Under the pieces are notes generated by a model. It did no database searches, had not been told where the DNA came from, and saw nothing but the letters and a program-made list of their open reading frames with translations. Positions 9,290 through 18,700 of a DNA stretch of 64,000 nucleotides are shown here, one piece after another (position 1 is the stretch's first letter; each line of letters opens with the position of its first letter). This DNA comes from Paracoccus limosus (GTDB lineage: Bacteria > Pseudomonadota > Alphaproteobacteria > Rhodobacterales > Rhodobacteraceae). Position numbers and translations under genes: made by a program. Where the stretch lies: NCBI RefSeq assembly GCF_009711185.1, contig NZ_WMIF01000006.1, positions 98,624 through 162,623 on the forward strand, in the 5' to 3' direction.

Positions 9290-10027
9290 ATGTTCGATCT
9301 GACGGGCAAGAACGCGCTGGTGACCGGCGCCTCGGGCGGGATCGGCGGCGCCATCGCCGAGGCGTTGCATGCGGCGGGCGCCAGCGTCGTGCTGTCGGGC
9401 ACGCGTGAGGCGCCGCTGCGCGAACTGGCCGAAAAGCTGGGTTCGCGGGCGCATGTCGTGACCGCGAACCTTGGCGATGCCGCTGCCGTCGAGGCGCTGC
9501 CGAAGGCGGCTGCCGAGGCCATGGGCTCGGTCGATATTCTGGTCAACAATGCCGGCATCACCCGCGACAACCTGTTCATGCGCATGTCCGATGAGGAATG
9601 GGCGCAGGTGATCGAGGTGAACCTGACCTCGAGCTTTCGGCTGTGCCGGGCGGTGCTGCGCGGCATGATGAAGGCGCGCTGGGGCCGGATCGTCAACATC
9701 AGCTCGGTCGTCGGCGCCACCGGCAATCCGGGGCAGGGCAATTACGCCGCTGCCAAAGCGGGTCTGGTGGGCATGTCGAAGAGCCTAGCCTATGAGGTCG
9801 CCTCGCGCGGGATCACCGTCAACTGCGTCGCGCCGGGTTTCATCGAGACGGCGATGACCGACAAGCTGAACGATGAGCAGAAGGGCCGGATCCTGACCCA
9901 GATCCCGGCGGGCCGGATGGGCAGTGCCCAGGAAATCGCCGCTGCCGCGCTGTATCTGTCCAGTGTCGAGGCGGGCTATGTCACTGGCACAACGCTGCAT
10001 GTGAACGGCGGGATGGCGATGGTCTGA
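9290..10027 (+). CDS. fabG: 3-oxoacyl-ACP reductase
   Basis: NADPH-dependent short-chain dehydrogenase that reduces beta-ketoacyl-ACP in each elongation cycle. The Rossmann loop is TGASGGIGGAIAEAL near residues 12-26, the NNAGITRDN motif is present, and the catalytic set is Ser in NISSVVG and YxxxK in NYAAAKAG (about residues 151-155). The 245-residue length and the C-terminal TGTTLHVNGGMAMV end are standard for FabG rather than a generic SDR. Its position between fabD and acpP confirms the assignment. Confidence 0.95.
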   Translation: MFDLTGKNALVTGASGGIGGAIAEALHAAGASVVLSGTREAPLRELAEKLGSRAHVVTANLGDAAAVEALPKAAAEAMGSVDILVNNAGITRDNLFMRMSDEEWAQVIEVNLTSSFRLCRAVLRGMMKARWGRIVNISSVVGATGNPGQGNYAAAKAGLVGMSKSLAYEVASRGITVNCVAPGFIETAMTDKLNDEQKGRILTQIPAGRMGSAQEIAAAALYLSSVEAGYVTGTTLHVNGGMAMV

Positions 10028-10042
10028 TCGTGGTTTATGCGG

Positions 10043-10070
10043 TTGCAAGATCACACCTCCGTGCTATATC
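10043..10070 (+). promoter_or_regulatory. Candidate sigma-70 type promoter for acpP
   Basis: TTGCAA at 10043-10048 and TATATC at 10065-10070 are separated by 16 bases in the 137-base fabG-acpP gap. This leaves a leader of about 90 bases before acpP. It would allow the abundant carrier protein to be made independently of fabD-fabG. Confidence 0.45.
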
Positions 10071-10164
10071 CCGCGAACAAGGCTGCAGGGGAACCGCCCT
10101 GGGCTGACTGTCGGCTGGTGTCGGCAATCTTTTGGGCGGATGCCCGTGAACATGAGGAAAAGAC

Positions 10165-10398
10165 ATGAGCGATATCGCTGATCGCGTGAAGAAAATCGTC
10201 GTCGAACACCTGGGCGTTGACGAGGACAAGGTGACCGAAAGCGCCTCGTTCATCGACGATCTGGGCGCCGATTCCCTCGACACCGTCGAGCTGGTCATGG
10301 CCTTCGAAGAAGAATTCGGCATCGAGATCCCGGATGACGCCGCCGAAACCATCCAGACTTTCGGCGATGCGGTGAAATTCATCCAGGGCGCCGTCTGA
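10165..10398 (+). CDS. acpP: Acyl carrier protein
   Basis: Small acidic carrier of 77 residues that holds the growing acyl chain on 4'-phosphopantetheine. The attachment site is serine 37 in [13 protein letters not shown], the canonical helix-2 motif. The start is preceded by TGAGGAAAAGAC. It has its own candidate promoter upstream and a strong Rho-independent terminator immediately downstream, so it can be a monocistronic transcript. Confidence 0.98.
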   Translation: MSDIADRVKKIVVEHLGVDEDKVTESASFIDDLGADSLDTVELVMAFEEEFGIEIPDDAAETIQTFGDAVKFIQGAV

Positions 10399-10424
10399 TC
10401 GGATCAGGCGTTTCCAACGCTTTT

Positions 10425-10466
10425 GGGGCGATGCTTTCCAGGGGGAGGCATCGCCCCTTTTCTTTT
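10425..10466 (+). terminator. Rho-independent terminator of acpP
   Basis: A perfect 10-bp stem GGGGCGATGC/GCATCGCCCC with a 13-base loop is followed by TTTTCTTTT. Confidence 0.92.
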
Positions 10467-10543
10467 GCGCTGTGGCATCCCGTCGCTGGAACCGGTCGCC
10501 TGATGCCGGGTTTTTTCACGACCCATCGCAAAGGAGACCCGCC

Positions 10544-11017
10544 ATGCCCGTCAATCTGCAAGGCCTGACCGACAATGCCCGCAAGACCGCCGTGGCCGAG
10601 CTGAACGCCCGGCTGGCCGATGCGCTGGCGTTGTCGTCCGCCGTCAAACAGGCGCATTGGAACGTCAAGGGGCGCAACTTTATCGCTGTGCATGAGCTGT
10701 TCGACAGTGTTTTTGCCAATCTGCAGCTGCATGTCGACGAGATGGCCGAACGGGTGCAGCAGCTGGATGGCACCGCCATCGGCACGGTCGAGAAGGTGGC
10801 CAAGACCAGCAGCCTCAAGGAATATCCGACCGACCTGACCAAGGCCGAGGACCATCTGAAGGCGATTTGCGCGCGGATGCGGGACTATGGCGAGAAGCTG
10901 CGCGCGGCGATCGATGTGACCGGCGAGGCGGGCGATGCCGATACGGCGGACCTGCTGACCGCAGCCTCGCGCGCGGCGGACAAGGACCTGTGGTTCATGG
11001 AGAGCCATCTGGAATAG
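10544..11017 (+). CDS. dps: Dps family DNA-protection/ferritin-like protein
   Basis: Ferritin-like protein of about 157 residues of the Dps family, which stores iron at a ferroxidase site between subunits and protects DNA during stress. The family markers are KQAHWNVKGRNFIAVHELFD near residues 30-50, and the acidic and histidine ligands HVDEMAERVQQLDG. The ATG at 10544 follows AAAGGAGACCC; the frame is open further upstream but without coding character. It stands alone, convergent with the BMP transporter cluster. No OxyR-type site was recognised upstream. Confidence 0.9.
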   Translation: MPVNLQGLTDNARKTAVAELNARLADALALSSAVKQAHWNVKGRNFIAVHELFDSVFANLQLHVDEMAERVQQLDGTAIGTVEKVAKTSSLKEYPTDLTKAEDHLKAICARMRDYGEKLRAAIDVTGEAGDADTADLLTAASRAADKDLWFMESHLE

Positions 11018-11042
11018 GCGCCGGCCGTATCCGGCTGGCGTG

Positions 11043-11064
11043 CCGGGGCCCGTCTGGGCCCCGG
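11043..11064. terminator. Bidirectional hairpin between dps and BMP gene
   Basis: A perfect 9-bp stem CCGGGGCCC/GGGCCCCGG with a GTCT loop lies between two convergent genes. There is no long T-run on either side. Confidence 0.5.
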
Positions 11065-11080
11065 TCTGCGTCGTGCGGGG

Positions 11081-12157
11081 TTATTTCGGCATCGGCGCCG
11101 CGATGCCCTCGACATAGAAGTTCATCGAGGAGAGATCCTTGTCCTCGGCCTTCTGGCCCTCGGCCAGCCAGTCGCTGCCGTCCTGTTTCTTCAGCGGGCC
11201 GGTGAAGGGGTGGTATTCGCCCGAAGCGATCTTGGCCTTCAGCGCCTCGGCCTCGGCCTTGACTTCGGCGGGGACGGCATCGGTGATCTCGCCGATCTCG
11301 ACCTCGCCATCGCCGATGCCCAGCCAGACCGAATGCGATTTCCACGATCCGTCCAGCGCCTCGCCGACGCGCTTGATGTAATAGGGCGCCCAGTTGTCGA
11401 TGATGGCCGAGACGCGCGGCGTGGGTTTGAAGGCCGCCATGTCGCTGGCCTGACCAAAGCCGATGGCGCCGGCCTCTTGCGCCTTGGCCAGCGGTGCGGT
11501 CGAGTCGGTGTGTTGCAGGATCACGTCGACGCCCTCGGCGATCAGGGCGGCGGCGGCGTCGGCCTCTTTCGCGGGGTCGAACCAGGTATAGGCCCAGACC
11601 ACCTTCATCTCGACATTCGGGTTCACCTTGCGGGCATGGATGAACGAGCTGTTGATGCCCTGAATGACCTCGGGGATCGGGAAGGAACCGATATAGCCGA
11701 TCTTGTTCGACTTGGTCATCCGGCCGGCGATGGTGCCCATGACGGCGCGGCCTTCGTAGAAGCGGGCGTCATAGGTCGAGACGTTCTCGGCGGTCTTGTA
11801 GCCGGTGGCGTGCTCGAACTTCACATCGGGGAATTTCTTGGCGACGTTGATGGTGGCGTCCATGAAGCCAAAGCTGGTCGCGAAGATCAGCTTGTTGCCG
11901 GCCAGCGCCAGCTGCGTCAGCGCGCGTTCGGCATCGGCACCTTCGGGGACGGATTCGATGAAGGTGGTCTCGACCTTGTCGCCGTATTTTTCGACCACGG
12001 CCTTGCGGGCCAGATCGTGCTGGAAGCTCCAGCCGCCATCGCCCACCGGGCCGACATAGATGAAGCCGACCTTCAGCTTGTCCTCGGCGGCAAAGGACGG
12101 CAGGGCCGAGGCGGCGACCAGCGCTGCGGCGCTGCCAAGAAGGGTTCTGCGGTTCAT
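11081..12157 (-). CDS. BMP/PnrA-family ABC transporter substrate-binding protein
   Basis: Periplasmic binding protein of 358 residues, BmpA/PnrA type, which in characterised members binds purine nucleosides. The N-terminus is a signal peptide with a twin-arginine-like start (MNRRTLLGSAAAL) and a cleavage region near SFAAED. Family features include GFIYVGPVGDGGWSFQHD and the GYIGSFPIPEVIQGINSF-like segment. AGGAG lies 8 bases before the ATG. It is the last gene of the minus-strand set ATPase, permease, permease, binding protein. The gap of 26 bases after the permease suggests one operon. Substrate (nucleoside versus another purine derivative) is inferred from the family only. Confidence 0.88.
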   Translation of the reverse strand: MNRRTLLGSAAALVAASALPSFAAEDKLKVGFIYVGPVGDGGWSFQHDLARKAVVEKYGDKVETTFIESVPEGADAERALTQLALAGNKLIFATSFGFMDATINVAKKFPDVKFEHATGYKTAENVSTYDARFYEGRAVMGTIAGRMTKSNKIGYIGSFPIPEVIQGINSSFIHARKVNPNVEMKVVWAYTWFDPAKEADAAAALIAEGVDVILQHTDSTAPLAKAQEAGAIGFGQASDMAAFKPTPRVSAIIDNWAPYYIKRVGEALDGSWKSHSVWLGIGDGEVEIGEITDAVPAEVKAEAEALKAKIASGEYHPFTGPLKKQDGSDWLAEGQKAEDKDLSSMNFYVEGIAAPMPK

Positions 12158-12182
12158 AGTGCTCTCCTGGTGTTTGGCTGCC

Positions 12183-13061
12183 TCAGCGCAGCGCGTGGAA
12201 GGGCCGGCCCAGAGATCCGGGGGCAGCCCCCCCGCCTGAACGGCCGAATTTCTGCCGGGCCGAGATCAGCACCAGCACAAGGATCGTGGCAAGATAGGGC
12301 GCCATGGCCAGAAACTGCACCGGCACCGCCACGCCCGCCGCCTGCAGGCGCAGCTGCAAGACGGTGACACCGCCGAAAAGCCAGGCCCCGGCCAGCACGC
12401 CCCAAGGATTCCATTGCGCAAAGACCACGATGGCCAATGCGATCCAGCCGGCACCGGCGGTCATGCCCTCGGTCCATTGCAGCACGGTCGCGATGGAAAT
12501 ATAGGCCCCGCCCATGCCCGCCATGGCGCCGCCAAAGGCCAGTGCGGCGATGCGCATGGCGCGCACCGGATAGCCAAGGCCATGCGCCGCATCATGGTTT
12601 TCGCCGACCGCGCGCAGGATCAGTCCGGGGCGGGTGCGGACCAGAAACCACCAGACCACCGGCACCATGGCCAGTCCCAGCCAGATCATCCAGTTCAGCC
12701 CCAGCGGGCCGGCCATCATCGCGGGCGCCTTGACGCCTTCGTAGGGCTTGCCGAACATCGCAGTCAGGCCCAGCCCGAACAGCGTCAGCGCCAGCCCGGT
12801 CGCGACCTGGTTCGACAGCAGATATTGCGTCATCATCGCAAACAGCATCGACAGCGCCGCCCCGGCCAAGGCTGCGACGGCAAAGCCCAGCGCCGGGCTG
12901 CCGGTGGCATGGGCGGCAGCGAAACCGGCCAGCGCGCCGCCGACCATCATGCCCTCGACGCCGAGGTTTAGAACGCCCGCGCGTTCGGCGACCAGCTCGC
13001 CCAAGGCGGCGAACAGGATCGGGGTGGCGGCGCCCAAAAGCAGGATGAACACGGAAATCAT
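12183..13061 (-). CDS. BMP-type ABC transporter permease, second subunit
   Basis: Inner-membrane permease of 292 residues, BPD_transp_2 type (RbsC/YufQ-like), with about nine hydrophobic helices. The motif GELVAERAGVLNLGVEGMM near the N-terminus is diagnostic of the nucleoside/BMP group. The start overlaps the stop of the preceding permease gene as ATGA. The last codons encode a glycine/proline-rich tail in which the DNA (about 12202-12225) resembles the hairpin half of the intergenic repeat seen elsewhere in the window, so the native C-terminus may have been replaced by repeat-derived sequence. Confidence 0.88.
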   Translation of the reverse strand: MISVFILLLGAATPILFAALGELVAERAGVLNLGVEGMMVGGALAGFAAAHATGSPALGFAVAALAGAALSMLFAMMTQYLLSNQVATGLALTLFGLGLTAMFGKPYEGVKAPAMMAGPLGLNWMIWLGLAMVPVVWWFLVRTRPGLILRAVGENHDAAHGLGYPVRAMRIAALAFGGAMAGMGGAYISIATVLQWTEGMTAGAGWIALAIVVFAQWNPWGVLAGAWLFGGVTVLQLRLQAAGVAVPVQFLAMAPYLATILVLVLISARQKFGRSGGGAAPGSLGRPFHALR

Positions 13062-14128
13062 GTGCGCCTCCGAATGCGGTAGCGGGTCAGAAGGTCGAAA
13101 CCCAGCAGGAAGAACAAGAGCATGCCCTGAAACACCTGCACGGTGGCAGCGGGCAGATTCAGCATCATCTGCGCTAGTTCGCCGCCGATATAGGTCAGCG
13201 CCATCAAGAGCCCCGCCAGCAGGATGCCCAAGGGGTGCAGCCGGCCCAGAAAGGCCACGATGATCGCGGTAAAGCCGTAGCCCGAGCCAAAGCTTTCAGT
13301 GATCTGGCCCGCAGGCCCCGCGACCTCGAAAAGGCCGGCGAGACCGGCCAGCGCGCCCGAGACGCCCAGACACAAAGCCACCAGCCGCTCGGGGCGGACG
13401 CCGGCGAAACGCGCCGCGCGCGGGGCTGCGCCGGCGGTGCGGACCTGAAAGCCCAGCACATGGCGCGACATGATGAACCAGGTTGCGGCCAGCGCGACGA
13501 TGGCCGCGATGCCGCCCCAATGCAGGCCGGAATTGGCGATCAGTTCCGGGTTCGCGGCGGCGGGATATTGTTGCAGGTTGCGCGAGCCGGGAAAGTTGAA
13601 GCCTTCGGGGTTCTTCATCGGACCAAAGGCCATCCATGCGGCGATCTTTTGCGCGACATAGACCAGCATCAGCGAGACGAGGATTTCCGACGCGCCGAAC
13701 CAGTTCCTGAGCAGCGCCGGGATCATGCCCCAGGCCCAGCCACCAAGCGCCCCGGCCAGGATCATCGCCGGAAAGATCCAGAAGGCCTCGGCCGGATAGG
13801 CGGCCAGCGCCACGGCGGCACCGCAGATCGCGCCGATGATATATTGCCCCTCGGCGCCGATGTTCCAGATGCCGGCGCGGAACCCCAGCGCCAGCCCGCA
13901 GGCGATCAGGATCAGCGGCCCGGCCTTGACCAGCAGTTGCGGGCGCGAATAGCCGGCGGCGGGCCCGAACAGCGGATCCCAAAAGATGGTGCGGATCGCT
14001 GCCACCGGGTCAAAGCCCATGGCCGCGAACAACAGCCCGCCGACGAACATGGTCGCCAGCACGGCAAGGATCGGCGTCGCGATCTGCCAGCCCAGCGGCG
14101 CGCTGGCGCGGGGTTCAAGCCGGAACAT
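13058..14128 (-). CDS. BMP-type ABC transporter permease, first subunit
   Basis: Inner-membrane permease of about 356 residues that pairs with the adjacent permease to form the channel (YufP-like). The N-terminal helix AILAVLATMFVGGLLFAAMG and the conserved FRAGIWNIGAEGQYIIGA segment identify the family. I place the start at the ATG at 14128 (MFRLEPRA), preceded by GGAGGTCGGCC, rather than the ATG at 14146. This gives a 14-base overlap with the end of the ATPase gene. Confidence 0.88.
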   Translation of the reverse strand: MFRLEPRASAPLGWQIATPILAVLATMFVGGLLFAAMGFDPVAAIRTIFWDPLFGPAAGYSRPQLLVKAGPLILIACGLALGFRAGIWNIGAEGQYIIGAICGAAVALAAYPAEAFWIFPAMILAGALGGWAWGMIPALLRNWFGASEILVSLMLVYVAQKIAAWMAFGPMKNPEGFNFPGSRNLQQYPAAANPELIANSGLHWGGIAAIVALAATWFIMSRHVLGFQVRTAGAAPRAARFAGVRPERLVALCLGVSGALAGLAGLFEVAGPAGQITESFGSGYGFTAIIVAFLGRLHPLGILLAGLLMALTYIGGELAQMMLNLPAATVQVFQGMLLFFLLGFDLLTRYRIRRRT

Positions 14129-15623
14129 GGCCGACCTCCATGCCATGGCCGCCGCCCAGCATCAGGCCGATTTCCTCGATGGTCAGGCCTTCGGTCGGGC
14201 GGGGCGCGGAAAGCCGCCCTTGGTTCAGCGCGCAAAAACGGTCGGAAAGTTCCAAAAGCTCATCCAGATCCTGCGAAATCACGATCACCCCGGCCTCGTT
14301 GCCGGCCAGATCCAGCAGCGCTTGCCGGATCGCGGCGGCGGCCCCGGCATCGACGCCCCATGTGGGCTGGTTCACGACCAGAACGCGCGGCTTGCCCAAG
14401 ACCTCGCGGCCGATGACGAATTTCTGCAGATTGCCACCCGAAAGCGCGCCTGCCGCGGTGCCGGGACCGGGGGTGCGCACGTCAAAGGCATTGATGACGG
14501 CTTCGGCAAAGCGCCGGGCCGCGCTATGATCGACCAGCCCGTGGCGCACGAGGTTCTGGCGTGCGCCGGCGGTCAGCAAGGTGTTCTCGCTCAGCGAAAA
14601 CTCGGGCACGGCGGCATGGCCCAGCCGGTCCTCGGGGGCCGACAGCAGGCCCAGCCTGCGCCGCGCCTCGGGACCCATGGCCGAAAGATCGGTGCCATCC
14701 ATGATGACGGTGCCCGGCGCGGTCGGATCCTCGCCCGACAGCGCGGCCAGCAATTCCTCTTGTCCGTTGCCGGCGACGCCGCCGATGCCAAGGATCTCGC
14801 CCGCACGCAGCGTCAGGGCCACATCCTTCAGCGCCATCTCGCCGCTGCTCGACAGGTCCTGAACTTGCAGGATCTCGGCCCCCGGCACCCGGCCCGAGCG
14901 GTCGATGATCCGCATTTCGGCCCCGACCATCATCGCGGCCAGTTCGCGCGCCGAATGGGCGCGGGGGTCGACGGTGCCCACCACCTTGCCGTGGCGCAGG
15001 ATGGTGGCGCGGTCGCAATGGCTGCGGATCTCGTCGAGCTTGTGGCTGATGTAAAGGATCGCCGTGCCCTGCGCGGCCAGCTGGCGCAGGGTCGCAAACA
15101 GGATCTCGGCCTCTTGCGGGGTCAGGACGCTGGTCGGCTCGTCCATGATCAGCAGGCGCGGGTCTTGCAGCAGGCAGCGGATGATCTCGACCCGCTGACG
15201 CTCGCCGGCCGACAGGCTGGCAATGCGGCGTGCCGGGTTCAGGGGCAGGCCATAGGCGGTCGAGACCTCACTGATGCGGCGCGAGAGATCAGCGCGGGGC
15301 GGCGGGTTCTCCATCCCCAGCGCGACGTTTTCGGCCACGGTCAACGCGTCGAACAGGCTGAAGTGCTGAAACACCATGGCGACGCCGGCGGCACGGGCGG
15401 CGCGGGGATCGGCGGGGGCATGCGGCTGGCCGTTCAGCACCATCCGCCCCTCGTCGGGGCGCACCAGCCCGTAGATCATCTTGACCAGCGTGGACTTGCC
15501 GGCGCCATTTTCGCCCAGCAGAGCGTGGATTTCGCCCCGTCCGACCGAAAAGCCGATATCGTCATTGGCGCGCACGCCGGGATAGGTTTTGCCCAGACCC
15601 TCGGCCCGGAAAACATCGGTCAC
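14115..15623 (-). CDS. BMP-type ABC transporter duplicated ATP-binding protein
   Basis: Cytoplasmic ATPase of about 502 residues with two ABC domains in tandem, as usual for sugar and nucleoside importers (RbsA/YufO type). Domain 1 has Walker A GENGAGKSTLVK, signature LSAGERQRVEI and Walker B LLIMDEPTSVL. Domain 2 has a degenerate Walker A (GGVAGNGQEELL) and signature LSGGNLQKFVIGR, with VLVVNQPTWGVD in place of a normal Walker B. The GTG start at 15623 (VTDVFRAEGLGKTY) gives the family length; the frame is open much further upstream only as antisense to dnaE. First gene of the transporter operon, divergent from dnaE with a 93-base gap. Confidence 0.9.
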   Translation of the reverse strand: MTDVFRAEGLGKTYPGVRANDDIGFSVGRGEIHALLGENGAGKSTLVKMIYGLVRPDEGRMVLNGQPHAPADPRAARAAGVAMVFQHFSLFDALTVAENVALGMENPPPRADLSRRISEVSTAYGLPLNPARRIASLSAGERQRVEIIRCLLQDPRLLIMDEPTSVLTPQEAEILFATLRQLAAQGTAILYISHKLDEIRSHCDRATILRHGKVVGTVDPRAHSARELAAMMVGAEMRIIDRSGRVPGAEILQVQDLSSSGEMALKDVALTLRAGEILGIGGVAGNGQEELLAALSGEDPTAPGTVIMDGTDLSAMGPEARRRLGLLSAPEDRLGHAAVPEFSLSENTLLTAGARQNLVRHGLVDHSAARRFAEAVINAFDVRTPGPGTAAGALSGGNLQKFVIGREVLGKPRVLVVNQPTWGVDAGAAAAIRQALLDLAGNEAGVIVISQDLDELLELSDRFCALNQGRLSAPRPTEGLTIEEIGLMLGGGHGMEVGHVPA

Positions 15624-15716
15624 TGTCGCGCCCCTGTCGATTTTCCACCCAGTCTTAGCGGATTTCCGCTGGTGGGCAATTGCACAGTTCGGCAGGTGGA
15701 GCCTAGATTGACCGCC

Positions 15717-18700
15717 ATGGCCGAGACATCCCCCCGATTCATCCATCTGCGCACGCATTCCGAACACTCGTTGCTGGAAGGCGCCATCCCCGTCAAGAAA
15801 CTTGCTGATCTCGCAGCAAAAAATGGCATGCCCGCCGTGGCGCTGACCGATACGAACGCGCTGTTCGCGGCGCTGGAATTCTCGATCAAGGCACAGGAAT
15901 ACGGGGTGCAGCCGATCATCGGCTGTCAGGTGACGCTGGCGGCCGACGTAACGGCACCTGTGGTCCTGCTGACGCAGAATGAGGCAGGCTGGCTCAATCT
16001 GATGGCGCTGTCGACCTGCCTCTATCTGCGCGAGGGCGGCGCGCTGCCCCATGTCACCCCCGACGAGCTGGCATCGCATGCCGAGGGGCTGATTTGCCTG
16101 ACCGGCGGGCCGCTGGGGCCGTTGGGGCTGATGATCGCGCAGGGCCGTCTGCCCGAGGCCCGCGCGCTGGCCGAGCATCTGGCCGCGGCCTTTCCGAACC
16201 GGCTTTACGTCGAATTGCAGCGCCATCACGATGCCGAAGGCCGGCCTTTGCCCGAAGAACAGGCAGCCGAGGGCGGGCTGATCGATCTGGCCTATGCGCT
16301 GGACCTGCCACTGGTCGCGACCAATGACGTCTATTTCCCGACCACCGATCTTTATGCCGCGCATGACGCGCTGATCTGCATTTCCGAACGTGCCTATGTC
16401 GATCAGACCGCGCCGCGCCGCCGGCTGACACCGCAGCATTACTTCAAGTCGCCGGCCGAGATGGCAGCGCTGTTCGCCGATCTGCCCGAGGCGATCGCCA
16501 ATACCGTCGAGATCGCCCGCCGCTGCGCCTTTGCGGTGAAAAAGCACAAGCCGATCCTGCCGCGCTTTGCCGATGACGAGGTCGAGGAGCTGCGCCGTCA
16601 GGCATGGGACGGGCTGCGCGCGCGCCTTGCCATCATCCCCCATGCCGTGCCGGTCGAGGAATACGAAGAGCGGCTGCGGTTTGAACTCGGCATCATCGAG
16701 CAGATGGGCTTTCCCGGCTATTTCCTGATCGTGGCCGATTTCATCAAATGGGCCAAGGATCACGGCATTCCGGTCGGGCCGGGGCGGGGGTCGGGCGCGG
16801 GCAGCCTTGTGGCCTATGCGCTGACCATCACCGACCTTGATCCGCTGCGCTACAGCCTGCTCTTTGAACGCTTCCTGAACCCGGAACGGGTGTCGATGCC
16901 CGACTTTGACATCGACTTCTGCATGGACCGGCGCGAGGAAGTGATCCGCTATGTCCAAGAGAAATATGGCCGCGACAAGGTCGGCCAGATCATCACCTTC
17001 GGCGCGCTTCTGTCTAAGGCGGCGGTGCGCGACGTGGGTCGGGTGCTGCAACTGCCGTTCGGGCAGGTGGACCGCCTCAGCAAGATGATCCCGGTCGAGG
17101 GCGTCAAGCCCGTCAGCGTCACCAAGGCGCTGGCCGAAGAGCCGCGCCTGCGCGAGGCCGCCCGCGAGGAAGTGGTGGGCCGGCTCTTGGACTATGCCGC
17201 CAAGCTTGAGGGGCTGCTGCGCAACGCCTCGACCCATGCCGCCGGCGTGGTGATCGGCGACCGGCCCTTGCACCATCTGGTGCCGCTTTACCGCGACCCG
17301 GCCTCCGACATGCCGGCGACGCAGTTCAACATGAAATGGGTCGAGCAGGCCGGGCTGGTCAAATTCGACTTTCTGGGCCTGAAGACCCTGACCGTGATCC
17401 AGAACGCGGTCGACCTGATCAATGGCGGCGGCCGGCCCTTGCATGTCGCGGCCGACGGGCGGGTGCTGTATCAGCCCGCGGCCGGGGCCGAGAACGAGAT
17501 CAACCTGATCCCCTTGGACGACAAGCCCAGCTATGACCTGTTCGCCAGCGCCCGCACGGTCGCGGTGTTCCAGGTCGAAAGCTCGGGCATGATGGATGCG
17601 CTACGGCGCATGAAACCCACCTGCATCGAGGATATCGTCGCGCTGGTGGCCCTCTATCGTCCCGGCCCGATGGAGAACATCCCGACCTATTGCGAGGTCA
17701 AGAACGGTCAGCGCGAGCTGGAATCGCTGCACCCGACCATCGACCCGATTCTGGCCGAAACGCAGGGCATCATCGTCTATCAGGAACAGGTGATGCAGAT
17801 CGCGCAGGTCATGGCGGGCTACAGCCTTGGCGGCGCCGACCTTTTGCGCCGCGCCATGGGCAAGAAGATCGCCGAAGAGATGGCGAAGGAGCGGCCCAAA
17901 TTCGTCGAGGGCTGCAAGGCGCAGGAAATCGATGCGAAAAAGGCCGGCGAGGTCTTTGACCTGCTTGAGAAATTCGCGAACTACGGCTTCAACAAATCCC
18001 ACGCCGCCGCCTATGCCGTGGTCAGCTATCAGACCGCATGGCTGAAGGCGAACCACCCGGTCGAATTCATGGCCGCAGTGATGAACTGCGATATCCACCT
18101 GACCGACAAGCTGGCGATCTACAAGCGCGAGGCGGACCGCATGGGGATCGAGACACTGCCGCCCTGCGTCAACCGCTCGATCGCCACGTTCAGCGTGCGG
18201 GATGGCAAGATCCTCTATGCGCTGGGCGCGCTGAAAGGGGTCGGCGTCGAGGCGATGAAGCTGATCACCGAGGCGCGCGGCGACCGGCCCTTCCGCGACC
18301 TGCACGATTTTGCTCGCCGCGTCGACATGAAGCGCGTGGGCAAGCGGCCGCTGGAGATGCTGGCGCGGGCAGGGGCCTTTGACTGTCTCGAGGAAAACCG
18401 GGCCCGGGTGTTGAAATCGCTGGATGGTCTGGTGGCGTGGTCGGCGGCGGTGCAAGAGGCCGCCGCCTCGTCGCAAAGCTCGCTGTTCGGCGGGGGCGAG
18501 GACCTGCCACCGCCTCGGCAGGTCGCCGCGCCGATCTGGCTGCCGACCGAAAAGTTGGGCGAGGAACATGCGGCGGTGGGCTTTTACCTGTCCGGCCATC
18601 CGCTGGACGATTACCTGCCCGCGCTGCGGCGCAAGAACGTGCAGACCCTGGCCGAGGTGACGCAGGCGGCAATGGACGGCGCGCTGGTCGCCTCGCTGGC

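Noticed and set aside
13986..15716. Upstream extension of the dnaE frame by about 577 codons
   Set aside because: The extension is antisense to the ABC ATPase gene; DnaE similarity begins at MAETSPRF at 15717.
15624..17444. Upstream extension of the ABC ATPase frame on the minus strand
   Set aside because: It is antisense to dnaE; the transporter ATPase length and start are met by the GTG at 15623.
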